Assembly (NCBI GenBank): GCA_037953625.1
Contig: CM075656.1
Location: 82,231,001-82,295,000, forward strand
Reading direction: 5' to 3'
Source: Crotalaria pallida
Lineage: Eukaryota > Streptophyta > Magnoliopsida > Fabales > Fabaceae
DNA length: 64,000 nt
The position numbers and the translations under genes were made by a program. Below, piece after piece: positions 11,501-23,330 of the stretch (the first letter of the stretch is position 1; every line of letters begins with the position of its first letter). The notes beneath the pieces were generated by a model. It saw only the letters and a program-made list of their open reading frames with translations, did not search any database and was not told the DNA's origin.

Positions 11501-12833
11501 TGGATTCTGCCGCCTGCACCTGAACAAGTGAATTAGACTCATGCAAAACAGAAATGGGGTTAGCATGATCTGAATCTATATCATATGAATCAACAGATGC
11601 AGTAGCAGAATTTAAAAACTGGTCAATTTCAATGCATGCAGTGCACATTTCGGAATCAGAACATGCAGAACAAGTAAGTGAGCTAGTGAAAGATGGCAAA
11701 TCATAATCATGCAAAAAGTCTAGAACATGCTCATCAATCAGATCATCAATAAAGTCAACATGAAAAACAGAGTGGTCATCAGAAAAATGTTTCATAGCAT
11801 CAAAAATATTGAATCGAACCACACTGTCATCAAATTCCATGGAAAGTGTACCTGCATGCACATCTATCTTGGTTCGGGCTGTTTTCAAAAATGGTCTCCC
11901 TAATATGATAGGGACAGCACTACGAGAGGTGTCCTCTTCCATATCAAGAATATAAAAATCAGCAGGAAAGATAAGCTCTTCAACCCGAACCAGGACATCC
12001 TCTATCAAACCTGCGGGGTAGGCAGTAGATCTATTTGCCAAGTGAATAACCACACCCGTAGGTTGAAGATGTCCAAGTGAAAGAGACTTGAAAACAGACA
12101 TAGGCATAACATTAATAGATGCTCCTAAATCTAGCAAAGCATTCTCAAATTTAGTATTACCTATGATACAAGGCACAGAGAAAGTTCCAGGATCCTTACA
12201 CTTTTCAGGAATATGAGGGACAGGTTTACCTATAAGAGCAGAGACATTTCTTCCCATGTTGATCCTCTCATTGCCCTTGAGCTTCCGTTTATGTGTGCAT
12301 AGATCCTTCAAGAACTTTGCATACCTTGGAATCTGCTTGATTGCATCAAGAAGGGGTATGTTGACTTCCACCTTCCTAAATGTGTCAAGTATCTCTTTGT
12401 CAATCTCTTCCATTTTCTTGCTTTGAGTCACCCCCCTTGGTGGGAAAGGAAGAGGAATGGGGGGTGGTTGTTGGGCAGCAGCAGGTGTTGTGCTTGAGGA
12501 AGGCTGAGCTGGATGGGATTTTCTGGTACTTGTGTGCTCACTCTCCTCGACCATTTGGGTCTTCTTGTTGGGTGAAACTAGATCATCTTTGTTGAGGTCA
12601 GATTCTGGTGTGGGTGTGACAATCTGCTTCCCTGACCTTAGACTAATGGCATTCACATTCTGGTTTGGATTGATCACTGTTTGGGATGGCAACTTGTTAG
12701 AATTCTGAGATTGCATAGTGTTGATTGCTGTTTCCATCTGTCCCATCTGATTGGTCAAAGATTGAATGGAGGCCTCTTGTCTTTGAATGGATGCTCTAGT
12801 TTCCTGTTGGAATTGGAGATTTTGCATGGTCAT
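8529..12833 (-). CDS. pol: Athila pol: protease, reverse transcriptase, RNase H, integrase (1434-aa open part of gag-pol)
   Basis: Open minus-strand frame in the same frame as gag; it begins just after a TAG at 12834-12836. Visible domains: aspartic protease around residues 215-330 with DLGAS (Asp 235) and [10 protein letters not shown]; reverse transcriptase about 540-740 with [19 protein letters not shown] and catalytic FMDD (705-708); RNase H about 850-965 with [14 protein letters not shown] and YTDH; integrase HHCC zinc site about 1064-1106 and DDE core Asp 1136, Asp 1195, Glu 1231 with 35 residues between the last two. The C-terminus has the usual basic integrase tail and no chromodomain. 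These enzymes make and integrate the element cDNA. All catalytic residues are present; only the upstream TAG codons break the polyprotein. Confidence 0.92.
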   Translation of the reverse strand: MTMQNLQFQQETRASIQRQEASIQSLTNQMGQMETAINTMQSQNSNKLPSQTVINPNQNVNAISLRSGKQIVTPTPESDLNKDDLVSPNKKTQMVEESEHTSTRKSHPAQPSSSTTPAAAQQPPPIPLPFPPRGVTQSKKMEEIDKEILDTFRKVEVNIPLLDAIKQIPRYAKFLKDLCTHKRKLKGNERINMGRNVSALIGKPVPHIPEKCKDPGTFSVPCIIGNTKFENALLDLGASINVMPMSVFKSLSLGHLQPTGVVIHLANRSTAYPAGLIEDVLVRVEELIFPADFYILDMEEDTSRSAVPIILGRPFLKTARTKIDVHAGTLSMEFDDSVVRFNIFDAMKHFSDDHSVFHVDFIDDLIDEHVLDFLHDYDLPSFTSSLTCSACSDSEMCTACIEIDQFLNSATASVDSYDIDSDHANPISVLHESNSLVQVQAAESNSAAPLVPSVMQAPLLDLKPLPPHLKYAYLEDEQKLPVIISTSLSVDQEKQLLDVIRANKRAIGLTLADIPGISPSMCMHRILLEDGAKLVRQPQRRLNPQILDVVKKEVTNLLQAGIIYPISDSTWVSPVQVVPKKSGVTVVKNEKDELIPTRVQNSWRVCIDYRKLNQATRKDHFPLPYIDQMLERLAGKSHYCFLDGFSGYFQICIAPEDQHKTTFTCPFGTFAYRKMPFGLCNAPGTFQRCMMSIFNDLLEHCIEVFMDDFSVYGSSFDACLDSLSKVLNRCIETNLVLNFEKCHFMVEQGIVLGHIISHKGIEVDPAKLHVISHLPYPSCVREVRSFLGHAGFYRRFIQNFSKIALPLSNLLQKDTTFEFGDQCKKAFDELKRALTTTPIIQPPDWTLPFELMTDASNYALGAVLSQRVGKMSHVIYYASRTLDSTQVNYTTTEKELLAIVFALDKFRSYLLGSKVVVYTDHAALKYLLKKTDSKPRLIRWMLLLQEFDLEIQDRSGAHNLVADHLSRIEREEDAFPIRDDFPDEQLLVLHVSHPPPLIPWFADIVNYIVASVFPPLASKAQRDKLKSDAKYYVWDDPYLWRFCSDQVIRRCIPDQEIQSVLQFCHASPVGGHLGTQRTSRKVLDSGFYWPTIFKDASKICSSCEQCQRAGGALFWRQQMPQQPMLFCEVFDVWGIDFMGPFPVSFGFYYILLAVDYVSKWVEAKATRTNDAQVVVDFVRTNILCRFGIPRAIVSDQGTHFCNRSMQALLKKYGVVHKVSTPYHPQTNGQAEISNREIKRILEKMVKPNRKDWSTRLEDALWAHRTAYKAPIGMSPYRVVFGKACHLPVEIEHRAYWAVKQCNLALDQAGEERKLQLSELDEIRLEAYENSKFYKEKTKKLHDSSICRKEFLVGQKVLLYNSRLGLMSGKLRSKWIGPFVVTQVFPYGTVEIKSESTDKSFKVNGHRLKPFLTTPSLDDAPVEEASLVDPIFDPP

Positions 12834-13133
12834 CTATTTCATCAGCTCTTCCAATGAAGGCTGCTGCTCAGTACTAGGAGCTGGTGGTGCAGAATTAGCC
12901 TGTTGTTGTCTCTGTTGCTGGACTGGAGGAGGTACATATGGTGGTCTAGAATTGTTCTGAAATTGAACCTGTGAAGGTTGCTGCTGATCAGACCATCTCA
13001 GGTTGGGATGGTTCCTCCAACCAGGGTTGTATCTATTGGTAGAGAGATCAAAGTTCTGTGGCTGTGGCTGCTGGTTTCTACTGTTGAAGATGTTGGCGGC
13101 ATATGCCTCAGGTTGGTCAGCACCAGTCGTGGG

Positions 13134-14180
13134 CTACTGCTGCTGCACAGAAGGGCATGCATCTATGGGGTGCTCAGCGGATGTGCATATGCCACATAAT
13201 CTAGCAGGCAGAGACAACTTCTTCTGGTTGATGGCCAATTGAGTGACCAAAGTTGTAAGTGAATCTATCTTCTGTTCAAGCTTCTCAACCTTACCAGAAC
13301 TTGTGCCAACATCATTCACTCCTCTCACTATGATTGCATCGCTGTTGCCCCTTGCATGGAATTGTTGACAATTGGAAGCCATCTTCTCAATCTTGACTCT
13401 GGCTTCTAAAGGTGTCATGTCTCCTAGGGCACCACCACTTGCAGCATCAAGCATGTTTCTCTCCATGAGGTTGAGACCTTCATAGAAATATTGAATAAGC
13501 AGCTGCTCTGAGATCTGATGGTGGGGGCAACTCGCACACAGTCTCTTGAATCTCTCCCAATACTCATAGAGACTTTCTCCACTTTGTTGCCTGATGCCTG
13601 ATATATCCTTTCGGATTGCTGTTGTTCTGCATGCAGGGAAGAATTTCTCCAAAAATGCCCTCTTCAGGTCATCCCAGACTGTGATAGAACCAGGGGCCAG
13701 ATCGTACAACCAATCCTTGGCTAGCCCTTCTAGGGAGTGTGGGAATGCCTTAAGACAAACATGATCCTCTTGCACATCATGTGGTTTCATAGTAGCACAG
13801 ACAATATGGAACTGCTTGAGATGTTTATGAGGATCCTCACCTGCAAGACCATTAAACTTGGGCAACAAATGAATTAGTCCAGACCTTAGCTCATACGGGT
13901 CATCGGGATACTGGATGCACAAATCTTCAATAGTGAAATCAGGTGCAGCCAGCTCCCTCAATGTCCTCTCACGTGGTGGAGGTTGAGCCATATTTTCAGA
14001 ATAATCAGAATAAGAATCAGAATTTATAGGAATAGAAGAAAAAGAAGCAGACTCACTATGTAAAGACTCAATAGACTCACTACCTATGGACTGGTTCCTA
14101 TTTTGTCTAACTAGTCTGTGATAAGTTCTATCAATTTCAGGGTTATATGGATGAAAGTAGCTTGGGTTGCCCCTAGTCAT
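13134..14180 (-). CDS. gag: Athila gag (348-aa open part), ended by premature TAG
   Basis: The capsid protein of the element starts at the ATG at 14180. A retrotransposon gag core lies around residues 100-250 (WLYDLAPGS, FLEKFFP). A CX2CX4HX4C zinc knuckle (CGIC...H....C) lies at about residues 331-344 and is followed a few codons later by TAG at 13134-13136. The codons from there to 12837 are open in the same frame, so gag and pol were one reading frame with exactly two TAG interruptions (13134 and 12834). The first follows a Gln run, so it fits a CAG to TAG change. A gag-only product could still be made. Confidence 0.88.
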   Translation of the reverse strand: MTRGNPSYFHPYNPEIDRTYHRLVRQNRNQSIGSESIESLHSESASFSSIPINSDSYSDYSENMAQPPPRERTLRELAAPDFTIEDLCIQYPDDPYELRSGLIHLLPKFNGLAGEDPHKHLKQFHIVCATMKPHDVQEDHVCLKAFPHSLEGLAKDWLYDLAPGSITVWDDLKRAFLEKFFPACRTTAIRKDISGIRQQSGESLYEYWERFKRLCASCPHHQISEQLLIQYFYEGLNLMERNMLDAASGGALGDMTPLEARVKIEKMASNCQQFHARGNSDAIIVRGVNDVGTSSGKVEKLEQKIDSLTTLVTQLAINQKKLSLPARLCGICTSAEHPIDACPSVQQQ

Positions 14181-14905
14181 GTACTGAACAGAACACCATT
14201 AAGCATAGCAAACTGTCACTAATATACATGACCAAAATAGGCAACAAAATTTTTTTATTTTTTAAAATTTTTTATTTATTTTTTTCAGCACCCTAAAATC
14301 ATGAAAACATACCACAAAAAGTTTGAGGACAAAATTCAAAAGGGAACCAAGTCAAACAATTAAATCAGAGACCAAAAACTAAGAAAATAAAACTTGTAAA
14401 ATAAAAAAGAAATAGTAAAACGGCTTTTTCAGGATCCAGACGAAGGATTTTTCTGACAAAGTGAGAAAAATCAGATTATTCAGAAAATTCCCTTCGATTT
14501 GATATAAAATTCGTCAAATTCCGAGTTACGGGTCAAAAGTTGCGACGATTTGAAGAAAGTGCTGCTAAAACTTGGAAAATTTTTCTGGAACTCACAACCA
14601 GTGGTGATCTGAGTGATCGTGGTGCCTCAAAACCTTTTTATATGATAAAAGTAGTGTGGATATAAATTTTCGTGCAAAAATTCCACCCACAACTATGTGA
14701 ACTAGCAACCATAGAATCAATCAAATACACTAATTGCAACAAAATAGCAAAACAGCAAACAGTGCAACTTCAACCGGTTATCAGAATTGACTACTAGACA
14801 CTAAATCAGAAAGGACACACTATAATAACTATACTAACTATGACACTAACTAACTACTAATGACCTTTGGCAAGAACCGATATTCCCCGTCAACGGCGCC
14901 AAATT
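14181..14905 (-). other. Athila leader region with primer-binding site
   Basis: About 725 bp between the 5' LTR and gag. The primer-binding site is 14885-14901, minus strand TGGCGCCGTTGACGGGG, the tRNA-Asp-like site typical of Athila, a few bases from the LTR. The rest is AT-rich and holds no gene that I can see. Confidence 0.8.
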
Positions 14906-16027
14906 CGATCGAGGCCGTACCCGATACAAATAAAAACAGTTTAAGTATAGTACTAGGAAGTGACTCCTAGGTCGTCTCCCAAGGAATATCTTATCAAGCA
15001 AAAGGTCGAACACATAGTATTCACAGAAAACAGGGGGGGTTTTTTTTGTATTGAATATTGAATAATTGAAATCAAAACAGAATTAAATTAAAACGAAGAA
15101 ACAGATAAGGAAAAGCAGATAAACCCCTTTGGCTCGCGTTCACAACTCTATCATCGGTCACAAAAGATCAATTTCTTTCCTCTTCACTGTCCAACTCGTG
15201 AGAATTAAATACTAAGCGAAAATTCAATTCTCACCCCAAAACCCAAACCTCTAATTAAGCATTAAAAGCCAAAGCATGGAGTTTTTACGAGTTTGCATAA
15301 ATTAAGCATTCATACACATGGATTATCTCTATAGAATGGAACTAAGCGAACCATAACATATCAATAAGCATGAAAACAGTGAATAAAAACGAAATAGCAT
15401 TAAGAACAAAACCTCAAGAGTATGTGATACATTACCAAAGGGATTTAACCTAAGAGTTTAGCCTTCCATGAAGAAAAATACCAAAAACGTGTAGAAAAGA
15501 GAAGAGAGAGAAACCCTAGCAGCCACCACAAGCTTGGAGAGCAAAACTAAGCCTTCTCTATGAGAGAGAATGTAAAAAACGTGGAATGATTAGTGGCTCC
15601 TAGGGTTTACACGAATTTGGCTTTTTAAATCACAAAACGGGCCTAAATCATGGGCCCAAATCCTAAGGAAAGCTTATCTCTAAATTAAATCTAAAAATAT
15701 CCTATAGATAAAATCTAAATCTTAAAAGATATAGCTAAATCTCAACTAATCCTAAAGATAGATTACAATCTTCACTTCATCATATATCTTCTCTTCCAAC
15801 ATTAAATCTTCATTCCCAAAATGTCCAAAAAGCCCTTGTGCCAAATATGACCTGAAAATAGAAAAAGAATTAATTAGGCTAAATAATCCCAAATTAAACA
15901 ATATTCAGAATATTAGTCCAATAAACTCTAAATCACTAAATCAAGCTATACAATGTCAAATAGGCAACAAGTATCAATAATAGGAGTAAAATAATGCAAG
16001 GAATAATGGGAAATAAAATGCTCATCA
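14906..16027 (-). repeat. Athila LTR (element 5' LTR)
   Basis: 1122 bp, equal in length to 5912-7033. Its outermost base is mutated: the + strand begins CGATCGAGG where the partner has TGATCGAGA, so the canonical terminal CA of the sense strand has become CG. Confidence 0.92.
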
Positions 16028-18749
16028 CCTAGTCTAACTTAGGGCTAACACTTACCTCTACAAACACATTCACAATCATCATCACATATTTTAAAAGCAT
16101 TTGCAAAAGGTTTTTGCATAACTTGCCACCAAAAATTCATTCTATAAATTCAATTTCCCCAAGGTTTGTGAAGAATTGGAAGACAGTGTCCCTGTACCCA
16201 AAAGAACATTATAGCAAATCTTCAAGTCAATCAGAGTTCATTAGATTCACTTTTGACCCTATGACCACTTTGTAAAAGATTTGTAATGGTCGGGGTGAAC
16301 CTATGTCAAATCCATTTAAAATAGCAAACAACTCCAATTGGCTTCAAAATTTGATGGGACATCACCTATTCTTGGCCCAAGGTTGTGTAAAATTGTCAAA
16401 CCGATTAGAGCACATTAACTTCATTTTCTTTAAAATACTAGTTTGTTCCAATTGGCTTGAAATGTTACACGAAACAAAGATTCAACCTTAGGTTGCTTAT
16501 ATTAATTCTTCCAAGTCAAACAAAATTCTAAACCCAAAAACTTAGTTTTCCCTTTATATAAAAACCCTGATTACCCAAAAGAAAACATTTAACTACAACA
16601 CATAAGTCTTTAAAACCTTTGGTTTGAAAAAAAAAATCACTAAGTATGGGGATTCAAAATTTAAGAAAAGATCCCATACAAGTTGAATATTTAGAAAACA
16701 ATAACACATTTATAAAACAAAATTCTTTTGCAAATTAGGTTCCTCTCTTAATGAGAAACAAATGATTTCATTTGAAAATTCACTAAAGCTTTTAATCATG
16801 CACCTTACCATGATGAGCTACCTTCATCTAATTTCATAAGATCCTAGATGAAGGAGTGAAAAATCACTCAAGATGAATAAACTCAAAGAAAGAAGGAATG
16901 TGCCTCGGACTTGGAAAAATTTAATTTTAATTCATCTTCAAAAGTTGAGACGATTACATTCCCTTTTTATTTCAAGTTTAAAAATTGAGTTTTCATTCCG
17001 AATTGATTTAGGTCACATAAGAAGGGTTCCTATTTGATCGATGGGTGAGTTGATTACAAAATTCACTACTCGATCACTTAGAAATCCTTGTTTTCTTACT
17101 AGTTCTTGAAAGTTTGTTATGCGACCTCACGATCCATTTAGAATGATTGTGGTTCGGTGCAAACTTTTGAAATTCATTTTAAACACTCACAAGCATCAAA
17201 CACAAACTTCACTTGGCACAAAGACATAACGAGCACACATATCAACCAAATATACACAAACAAAATTCAATTTCATCAAGAACACAATTTTTCAAAAACA
17301 ACATTTTTAGTCAATGCTTAGTGGAAAGTAGTTTGGGACTTCTCATAACGAGGGCAATTGAAAAGTTATTAATCCCAATTTATTTTGAAAACATGTTCGA
17401 AAGTTTAGGTTCATTTCCACGTAAACATAGACTTTTTCCTATATACCAAATGCACTACCAATGATGTAATCAAAAGTGAGGTAAGAACTTCTATGTCGAA
17501 GTTTAACCCCATCCTCGATTAAATAAATCTCTTTTCGTTACAAAGTTTTATTATAATAGCTCGGGGTTCAAGTTCAATCATTAGAAGCTTCAACTTGACT
17601 TTTGATTAATATTAAAGTCACCGGAATCGAATTAGTGGTGGAATCAACTACAAGTTCAACATAAATGTTTTTATTGTTTTTATGGAGTCTAATCTAACCG
17701 GTGCCACTATGTCACTTGAATAGATTAGAATCGAGGTAGTAAATCATTTTGATTCTCATGGTTCCACTTCTAATTTTTGGTCCGCTTACTTTAACACTAC
17801 ACCATTCCACATGTAAGCATATTTCGAGAACCCTTTGGATTGAATTCAAGCCACTTCTCACATTGGGCAAAAAGTTTGTTTTTATTTGAAACTCAGATTA
17901 ATATGGTTCAGTGGTTTAAATCCAGTCGGTTAGTTCTCGATGCCTACTTTCATTTGATGCCACAATCACTTGAATCAAGTTTAGTTACAGATCCGCTTAA
18001 TAATTTAGTATAAACATTATTTTTTGCTCTCTCGGATACTAATCGAATCAACATGACCTTAGTCACTTAGTTGGATTAGTATTCAGGATTCACAATTTAT
18101 TTATTCCATGCGGTTCCATTTCTAATCCCGGTTCAATTACCTTGACACCAAATTACTCAACAAACAAACATTAAGGTTACACACAAAGCACTTAGCAAAA
18201 CAAACATACATAAAAGAATCAACACATAAGTTTGATACATAGGGAATCAAATACTAATTCACGATGATGCACAAACTTCTAGATTTCGACGACGTCACCT
18301 CCCGACAAATGCAACATCGGAGTGGCCAGTTCCGACACTACATTCCATCAGTGGTAATAGCCTTCGTTATCCAGCTTAAGTTTATGCACTCCGTTATTAA
18401 TTAGTAAGATTTCCTTTGTAAGAAACTTTAATCTTTAATTAACTTAAGACTTGGAATTTGCATCCCTTAAACAAGAATCAATTTGCACCTTTGAAGTTTT
18501 CCGCTTACAAACGTGCCACACTTATAGGATGTAATTCTTTGAATCCCTAAGGGATCCTACTTAGGTTCCCAAAGAATCACATTCTATTCTCCTTTATTAT
18601 CAAATATTTACACAAATCATCAAATATTAAAATTTTCACTTAAAAGGGTCTCACCTCTTGAGAAGAAGCTTGAGATGAGAGTGTTCGCAGTGAGATCGGG
18701 ACCACTTTCTCTCAGGTCGGAAAGGAAGGAATTGCTTTGATACCATAAA
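16028..18749 (-). other. LARD copy 1 internal region, main part, non-coding
   Basis: About 2.7 kb. It is AT-rich with only short frames; an 83-aa frame (17213-17464) recurs in copy 2 but resembles nothing I know. The stretch 17520-18170 contains diverged repeats of phrases such as TTCCACTTCTAAT and variants of TTGAATYGATTAG. No gag or pol remnant is visible. Confidence 0.75.
18734..18745 (-). other. Primer-binding site of LARD copy 1 (tRNA-iMet type)
   Basis: Minus-strand TGGTATCAAAGC four bases from the LTR. Copy 2 has the canonical TGGTATCAGAGC, so copy 1 has one G to A change. Confidence 0.85.
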
Positions 18750-21317
18750 TGTAACACCCAGCTTTTACTTAAAAATATTATTCAAAAGGTTTAAAGATTA
18801 AAATGGGGAAACTTAAAATTTCTTTTCATAAGCTAAAATTACACATGAAATTGGGTATTTCAATTACAATAAGAGTAGCGCAACATAAAATTTTCCTTCT
18901 TTCCGTAACTTCTGCTGCAACACTCTCTGATCCTCAAGCTCCTCTTCATTCACCTAAAATGTTAACCACATAAGGGTGAGACCTTTTCACAACACAGTGA
19001 ATTAGAAGATAGTTAAAGAGCACATAAGAGAAACTTAAGCATCATAATCAAATCAAGCCATGGATAACAAAATGCTCTACATTATCATTTTCCAAAATCA
19101 TTTTCATTTTCCATTATAAACCATAAAACGTGTGTCTTCTCACGGTCAGATAACAACACACCCATCATATTACCGCATGTCTCCTCACGGTCAAAGGACA
19201 ACATACCACTTATCTTTTAATTTGTACCACTAGGACTTGGTTGCTCCTGCTAGGGCGTTTGTACACCCATTAGGGACTTTATTCACCCATCAGGACTATC
19301 ACCCACTAGGCCTCACCCGTTAGGACTAATACATATAATCTTTGCTCATACTCATTAAATTCCTTAGCATATTCAATTTACATACTTTAGTCCTTTTCAC
19401 ATTTTCCAGTCTTTTAGTTTTCGTTGAATTGATCATTTTGGGACATCGACTCCTAACGGGGCATTTACACCTAGTGGGGCGTTTTAGCCTGATGGGTACC
19501 TAGGCCCTAATGGGGCGTTTGTACACCTAGCAGAAACACCTAGTGTCCCAATGTCCCAATGATCAATTCAACCGTCCATATCAATCCAAACACATTCACC
19601 ACAAACCACACAATTCAATTAGCCATTTATAACAAGTAGCAATCATCCACATTCATGCATTCACATCATTCTCAATTTCAACATCACATAACAACGCATA
19701 ATTAACATCGTTTATATTCTAGTAATATTCGTCAATGTAATTCACCCACGCCTACATTCCAAACTAAGTCTAAAACCCAATTTTCAAGCATCCTAAATAA
19801 ACATGTTCATCATTACCTAAACAATTATCATTAGCCATGAAATATCCTTATGCCTACTAATCCTCTTACCACTCACTAGCTTGCATGATTGACTGACTCA
19901 TAATTAATTACTTATTCTTAATTATACCCTTATATTCATTAGTCATTTCACCATCTCATAGCCAACATTATTAATTTACCTCATTAGTTAACACTTAGCC
20001 ATTTATATATTCATTTTACACACATTGCAAACATAACACCGATCAACAAACAACATATATTCACAGAATCAGTCGACATACTCAGGTATGTCTCAGCATG
20101 CTTAAATATAAGTAAACTCCCTAGGGTTCTTCACTTCCTACATTTACAACATGCATAAGGGGATTGTTAGCAATTTTATGACAATTAAATTAAATCATTA
20201 AATTAATCCAAATTACTTTCATTCTTCTTAAACCAACTTATAACTGGTGCTATTTTGCTACCCACAACCCAATTCAACTACTTAGCCCAAATCCTATTAT
20301 ATACCCCAACTATCCCTAACTCAAAGTGTGGAAAAGAGACTCCCCTTACCTTAGAGAGGGAGAGAGCCCACACAAAGCTCCAAAGACACCAAATCTACAC
20401 CGGATCTACCTTGACTCCATGCCTCTAGATCGATTTCCACTCCATTCTTCAAGATTGGAGGAGAGAGAAAGCAAACCCTTGGAGAGAGAGAGAGAGGGAC
20501 CACGAATGAGAGGGAGAGCTTGAGGGAGAAGGTGGGTCTCATGATTATAGGCTATGAAGGGAGGGTTTGATGGTTTATGGTGGTTTTGTGTTGGTGGTGT
20601 GGGTTGTTGATGGAGATGGGAGTGAAGGAGAGAGAAAGAGCCATGGGGGTGAGAGAGAAGGATAATCACCATGGACAAGGAAGAGAAGAAGAAAACATGA
20701 AGGAGGAGATGAGAAACTTGCCATGGAGGAGGATTCATGGTGTTTGATGATGGTTTGGAATGGAGGAGAGGGAGACAAATGCGTGTGAAGGGAGAAGAAG
20801 AGAGAGAGAGGATCGAGCAAATGAGAGGGGAGAAGGTGTGTGGCTGAAATAGAGGATAAGGGGGTGGAAATTACGTTTCTGCCCCCAAACTTTATTTTTA
20901 TTTTCTGCATCAGACCTGAAATAATCGATTACTTACAAAGAGTAATCGATTATTTTACCTCAATAATCGATTATTTCCTCCAATTAACCGATTATTTTTG
21001 TTGCATCACACAAAAACCAGAGCACTGATAATCGATTAATGGACCCCAAATAATCGATTAACACCTGAGATAATCGATTATTTCCTTAAGAGTAATCGAT
21101 TAAAAATGCTGCAACATTTAAGTGTTTTCACCAGAGGGCTAGTAATCGATTAACCCCTACAGAGTAATCGATTACTCTAGTGAAAACTCCTATTTGGCCA
21201 ATTCTAACTCTAAAACACAACACTTAACTCCTACCCATGATTTTCCTATGGTTCTTATCATAATTTCTAGCTTAGGTTTTCCTAATTAATCCTGGAATTA
21301 AATTTTGGGATGTTACA
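18750..21317 (-). repeat. LARD copy 1 LTR (element 5' LTR)
   Basis: 2568 bp, partner of 2822-5391 with the same sub-structure. It includes the TAATCGATTA array at 20922-21174 and ends TGTTACA at 21317, directly before the CATCT duplication. Confidence 0.93.
20922..21174. repeat. Phased palindrome array TAATCGATTA (second LTR of LARD copy 1)
   Basis: Same ten positions and 20-22-bp intervals as 4996-5248, shifted by 15926 bp. Confidence 0.9.
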
Positions 21318-22610
21318 CATCTCATACTAGGAGTCCTATCAACCTGGAGATTGGCCACGTGTAAAGAATCTTTTCTTGCTCTTTTCTTATTACTCATCTG
21401 GCCTTGGGCACGTGTGGTACTGGTAGGTGGGTGCAAACGAACCTTTTGTGGGCCCTCAACCATATCATTCCCTTGAGGCAAATAAAAAAACAAATTATTC
21501 CCTTCCCTCGATAATACTTGGTTACCAGGTGCCATATTTTTCTCCGAAAAAACCTCCTTCTTTTTCTCATTCCCCCATTTCTTTCTCCTCCCGACAACTA
21601 ACCAATCGCCATGTAACTCTTCATCAGTATCCGCAACATTAATTGCTTCCCCCGAAATTTCGGTTCCGGAATCAGCGACCAGATTCTCTCCTAACCCAGC
21701 ACCGTTGGACTGAACGCCTGCACCTCCGGTCACCGGCACTTGGGGAATTACAGCCTTCTCCATACCCTTAGTACAATTCCGGCTAAGATGGCCATAGCAA
21801 CCACATGTAGAGCATATCAAATGCAGCCCCTCATATTCCACCTTGTACCAATGGTCTCGAAACCACACCTTACTCACCACTGGCACAGTCAAGTCAATTT
21901 CCACACACACTCGGGCAAATTTCCCTCTTGTAACATTAACCGTCTGCATGTCAACCCGCTGTGGGACACCAACCGCCGAAGCTAAACCTAATAAGAAACT
22001 TTTCTCATAAAACATTAAGTTTAGCCCAGGGAAACGAATCCAAACCAAAGTATGATTGACCTGAGTTGCCGGAGAAACAAAGTCAGGGTCCCACCGTTGC
22101 ACAGATAGGCAATGATCAAAAATCATCCATGGTCCTCCCACCATGACTCTCTCCCTTGCAGCTTCCTCCTCAAACTTGACCACATAAAACCCGTTTCCCA
22201 CGTCCATGAGGTCAAAGCCACTGTTAAGTTTCCACGCCTTTTTCAAACGATCCCGCATAGTTAAGTATCCCAGATTCTTTCCCAACAACTTAACCACCAA
22301 AGCATCCTGCCAAGGTAAGCACATCCTCTCAAAAACTTTATCATCGAGGTACACCCGCGGTTTGAGCCTATTCCCGCCATTGGGAACAATCTTCATCAGA
22401 TTAGCCTTTAACAGATTAATATCTTCCATCCTCGGAGGTGGAGCCTTCCCCCCCCATAGTTTTGTCACGGAACGATACTCCTTCCTGCACCAAATTCGAG
22501 TTAGGAGGATCATTCACTCCACTGCTCCCCTTATCAGGAGGATCGCTCTTGTGATTATCACCAAGGTCGCTCGTTGAGGAGAACACGAAACTTGTTACGT
22601 CCACTTCCAT
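21318..22610 (-). pseudogene. LINE ORF1, N-terminal and central part: DUF4283 + CCHC zinc knuckle, frameshifted
   Basis: The frame opens with MEVDVTSF at 22610 and shifts at a run of eight C on the + strand (22448-22455); one base fewer would join the frames. From MEDINLL (about 22432) the frame is open to the LARD insertion at 21318. DUF4283 covers roughly KLLGKNLGYLTMRDRL to GGPWMIFD, and a zinc knuckle CSTCGCYGHLSRNC follows. ORF1 proteins of plant L1 elements bind RNA and help form the particle; that role is from family knowledge. The reading frame is broken twice here, by the frameshift and by the LTR element. Confidence 0.85.
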
Positions 22611-22633
22611 TCCTTTAATATTTCTCTTATAGC

Positions 22634-22765
22634 TTGTTTAATTATTTATTGAGTTTGTAAAAAAATAATCTATACTCTATAATAGCCCATGAGTATTCCA
22701 CAGGTGGAACACCCACTTGCTAAGTGGTGGTGGGCCCGAGGAGTAGTACTCAACTAGTACTACTT
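22634..22765 (+). repeat. F-box unit 1 start: Helitron-like terminus and hairpins
   Basis: An AT-rich lead is followed by TCTATACTCTATAATAG at 22669 after an A, which resembles plant Helitron 5' ends (TCTATACTATATTAAAA type). Two hairpins follow: CACCCACTT-gct-AAGTGGTGGTG and AGTAGTACT-caact-AGTACTACT. No CTRR 3' end was found, so the Helitron reading is tentative. The same block begins every tandem unit (26376, 41984, 45831, 57969, 61678). Confidence 0.5.
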
Positions 22766-22766
22766 A

Positions 22767-23048
22767 CTCCCTCCGGCTCGAAATATAAGAAACAAAAAAC
22801 ATACCTCTCTTGGTTTAAAATATAAGCAAAACTAACCAACTTTCTTAAATTTTATTTCATCTCAATGCCACTTTCCAAAAATATCCCTAGAAAATTGTTA
22901 TCTTATTTAATTTTTGTTTCATTACCAATGCAACTTTCCCAAAATACCTCTATTCTATTATAAATTTGAGAAAATTAAATACAATCAACTAACCTCCTTA
23001 ATAAGCGTAAAATTAGTTGGTTTTGCTTATAATTCGAGCAGGAGGGAG
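22767..23048. mobile_element. Stowaway-like MITE, 282 bp (unit 1)
   Basis: Terminal inverted repeats begin CTCCCTCC and match over about 21 of 23 bases. TA dinucleotides flank both ends. Units 2, 3 and 5 have the uninterrupted site (for example near 26474). It is non-coding and would depend on a Tc1/mariner-type transposase. Confidence 0.9.
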
Positions 23049-23073
23049 TATTTCTTTTTTTTAAGGGAAGTAC

Positions 23074-23330
23074 TGCTTCTACCATGCACCGGTTCTTGGT
23101 GCTCTAACTCTTTTTTTATTTTTTTATTTTAATAAATCTAATATATTAAAAAAATATGTTTTGGGTTTTCTGTGTTCTTTTTATGTACATGTTTTTGTTA
23201 TTTGGATTTGAATTTTTTTTATTATAGGCTTCCTGACACAGCTAATGTTCCAAACAAGTAAAATATAAAACAAGTGTGCTTCTACCATGCTTCGATTTTT
23301 GCTGCTCCGACTCTTTTTTTTTATTTTTTT
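23074..23330 (+). repeat. About 205-bp tandem repeat, short block (unit 1)
   Basis: Monomers start TGCTTCTACCATGC at 23074 and 23277 (period 203), so one full and one partial copy are present. The monomer has a TTTTTATTTT tract, the phrase TTCTGTGTTCTTTTTATGTA and ends in CTGACACAGCTAATG. Confidence 0.85.

Larger units (their letters stand above)
5912..16027 (-). mobile_element. Athila-lineage Ty3/gypsy retrotransposon nested in LARD copy 1
   Basis: 10.1 kb with two 1122-bp LTRs (5912-7033 and 14906-16027), a 5-bp TSD, an Athila-type primer site (minus-strand TGGCGCCGTTGACGGGG, 14885-14901) and gag-pol reading 14180 to 8529. The protease ([10 protein letters not shown]) and reverse transcriptase (FMDDFSVYG) are of Athila type. 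The LTRs differ at only a few positions by eye, so the insertion is young. Two TAG codons in gag-pol make it presently defective. Confidence 0.93.
2822..21317 (-). mobile_element. LARD-type non-autonomous LTR retrotransposon, copy 1 (contains nested Athila)
   Basis: LTRs of about 2.57 kb (2822-5391 and 18750-21317) flank an internal region that, with the Athila insertion removed, is about 3.2 kb and has no gag or pol. Termini are TG...CA with a 5-bp TSD. In the minus orientation the order is 5' LTR, tRNA-iMet primer site (18734-18745), internal region, polypurine tract (5392-5405), 3' LTR. Long LTRs with a non-coding interior fit a large retrotransposon derivative mobilised in trans. Shared termini, primer site and PPT-side hairpin with the Tekay element at 30033-41797 suggest a Tekay/Del-type helper. 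An Athila element occupies 5912-16027. Confidence 0.9.
1..22633 (-). mobile_element. L1-type LINE, copy 1, split by nested LTR elements
   Basis: A non-LTR retrotransposon reads on the minus strand. ORF1 lies at 22610-21318 and resumes at 2821-2402 on the other side of an 18.5-kb LTR-element insertion; ORF2 runs from 2361 off the left edge of the window. Plant L1 elements have this order: a DUF4283/zinc-knuckle ORF1, then an endonuclease-reverse transcriptase ORF2. The 5' end is placed near 22612-22633, because from about 22634 the sequence matches the region just upstream of the Helitron-like motif in the other F-box units (compare 26340-26375). The 3' end lies outside the window, so a poly(A) tail and target-site duplication cannot be assessed. 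A second copy lies at 46784-57933. Confidence 0.85.

Noticed and set aside
17213..17464. 83-aa frame in the LARD interior, present in both copies
   Set aside because: AT-rich, no homology that I recognise, and both copies descend from one recent duplication.
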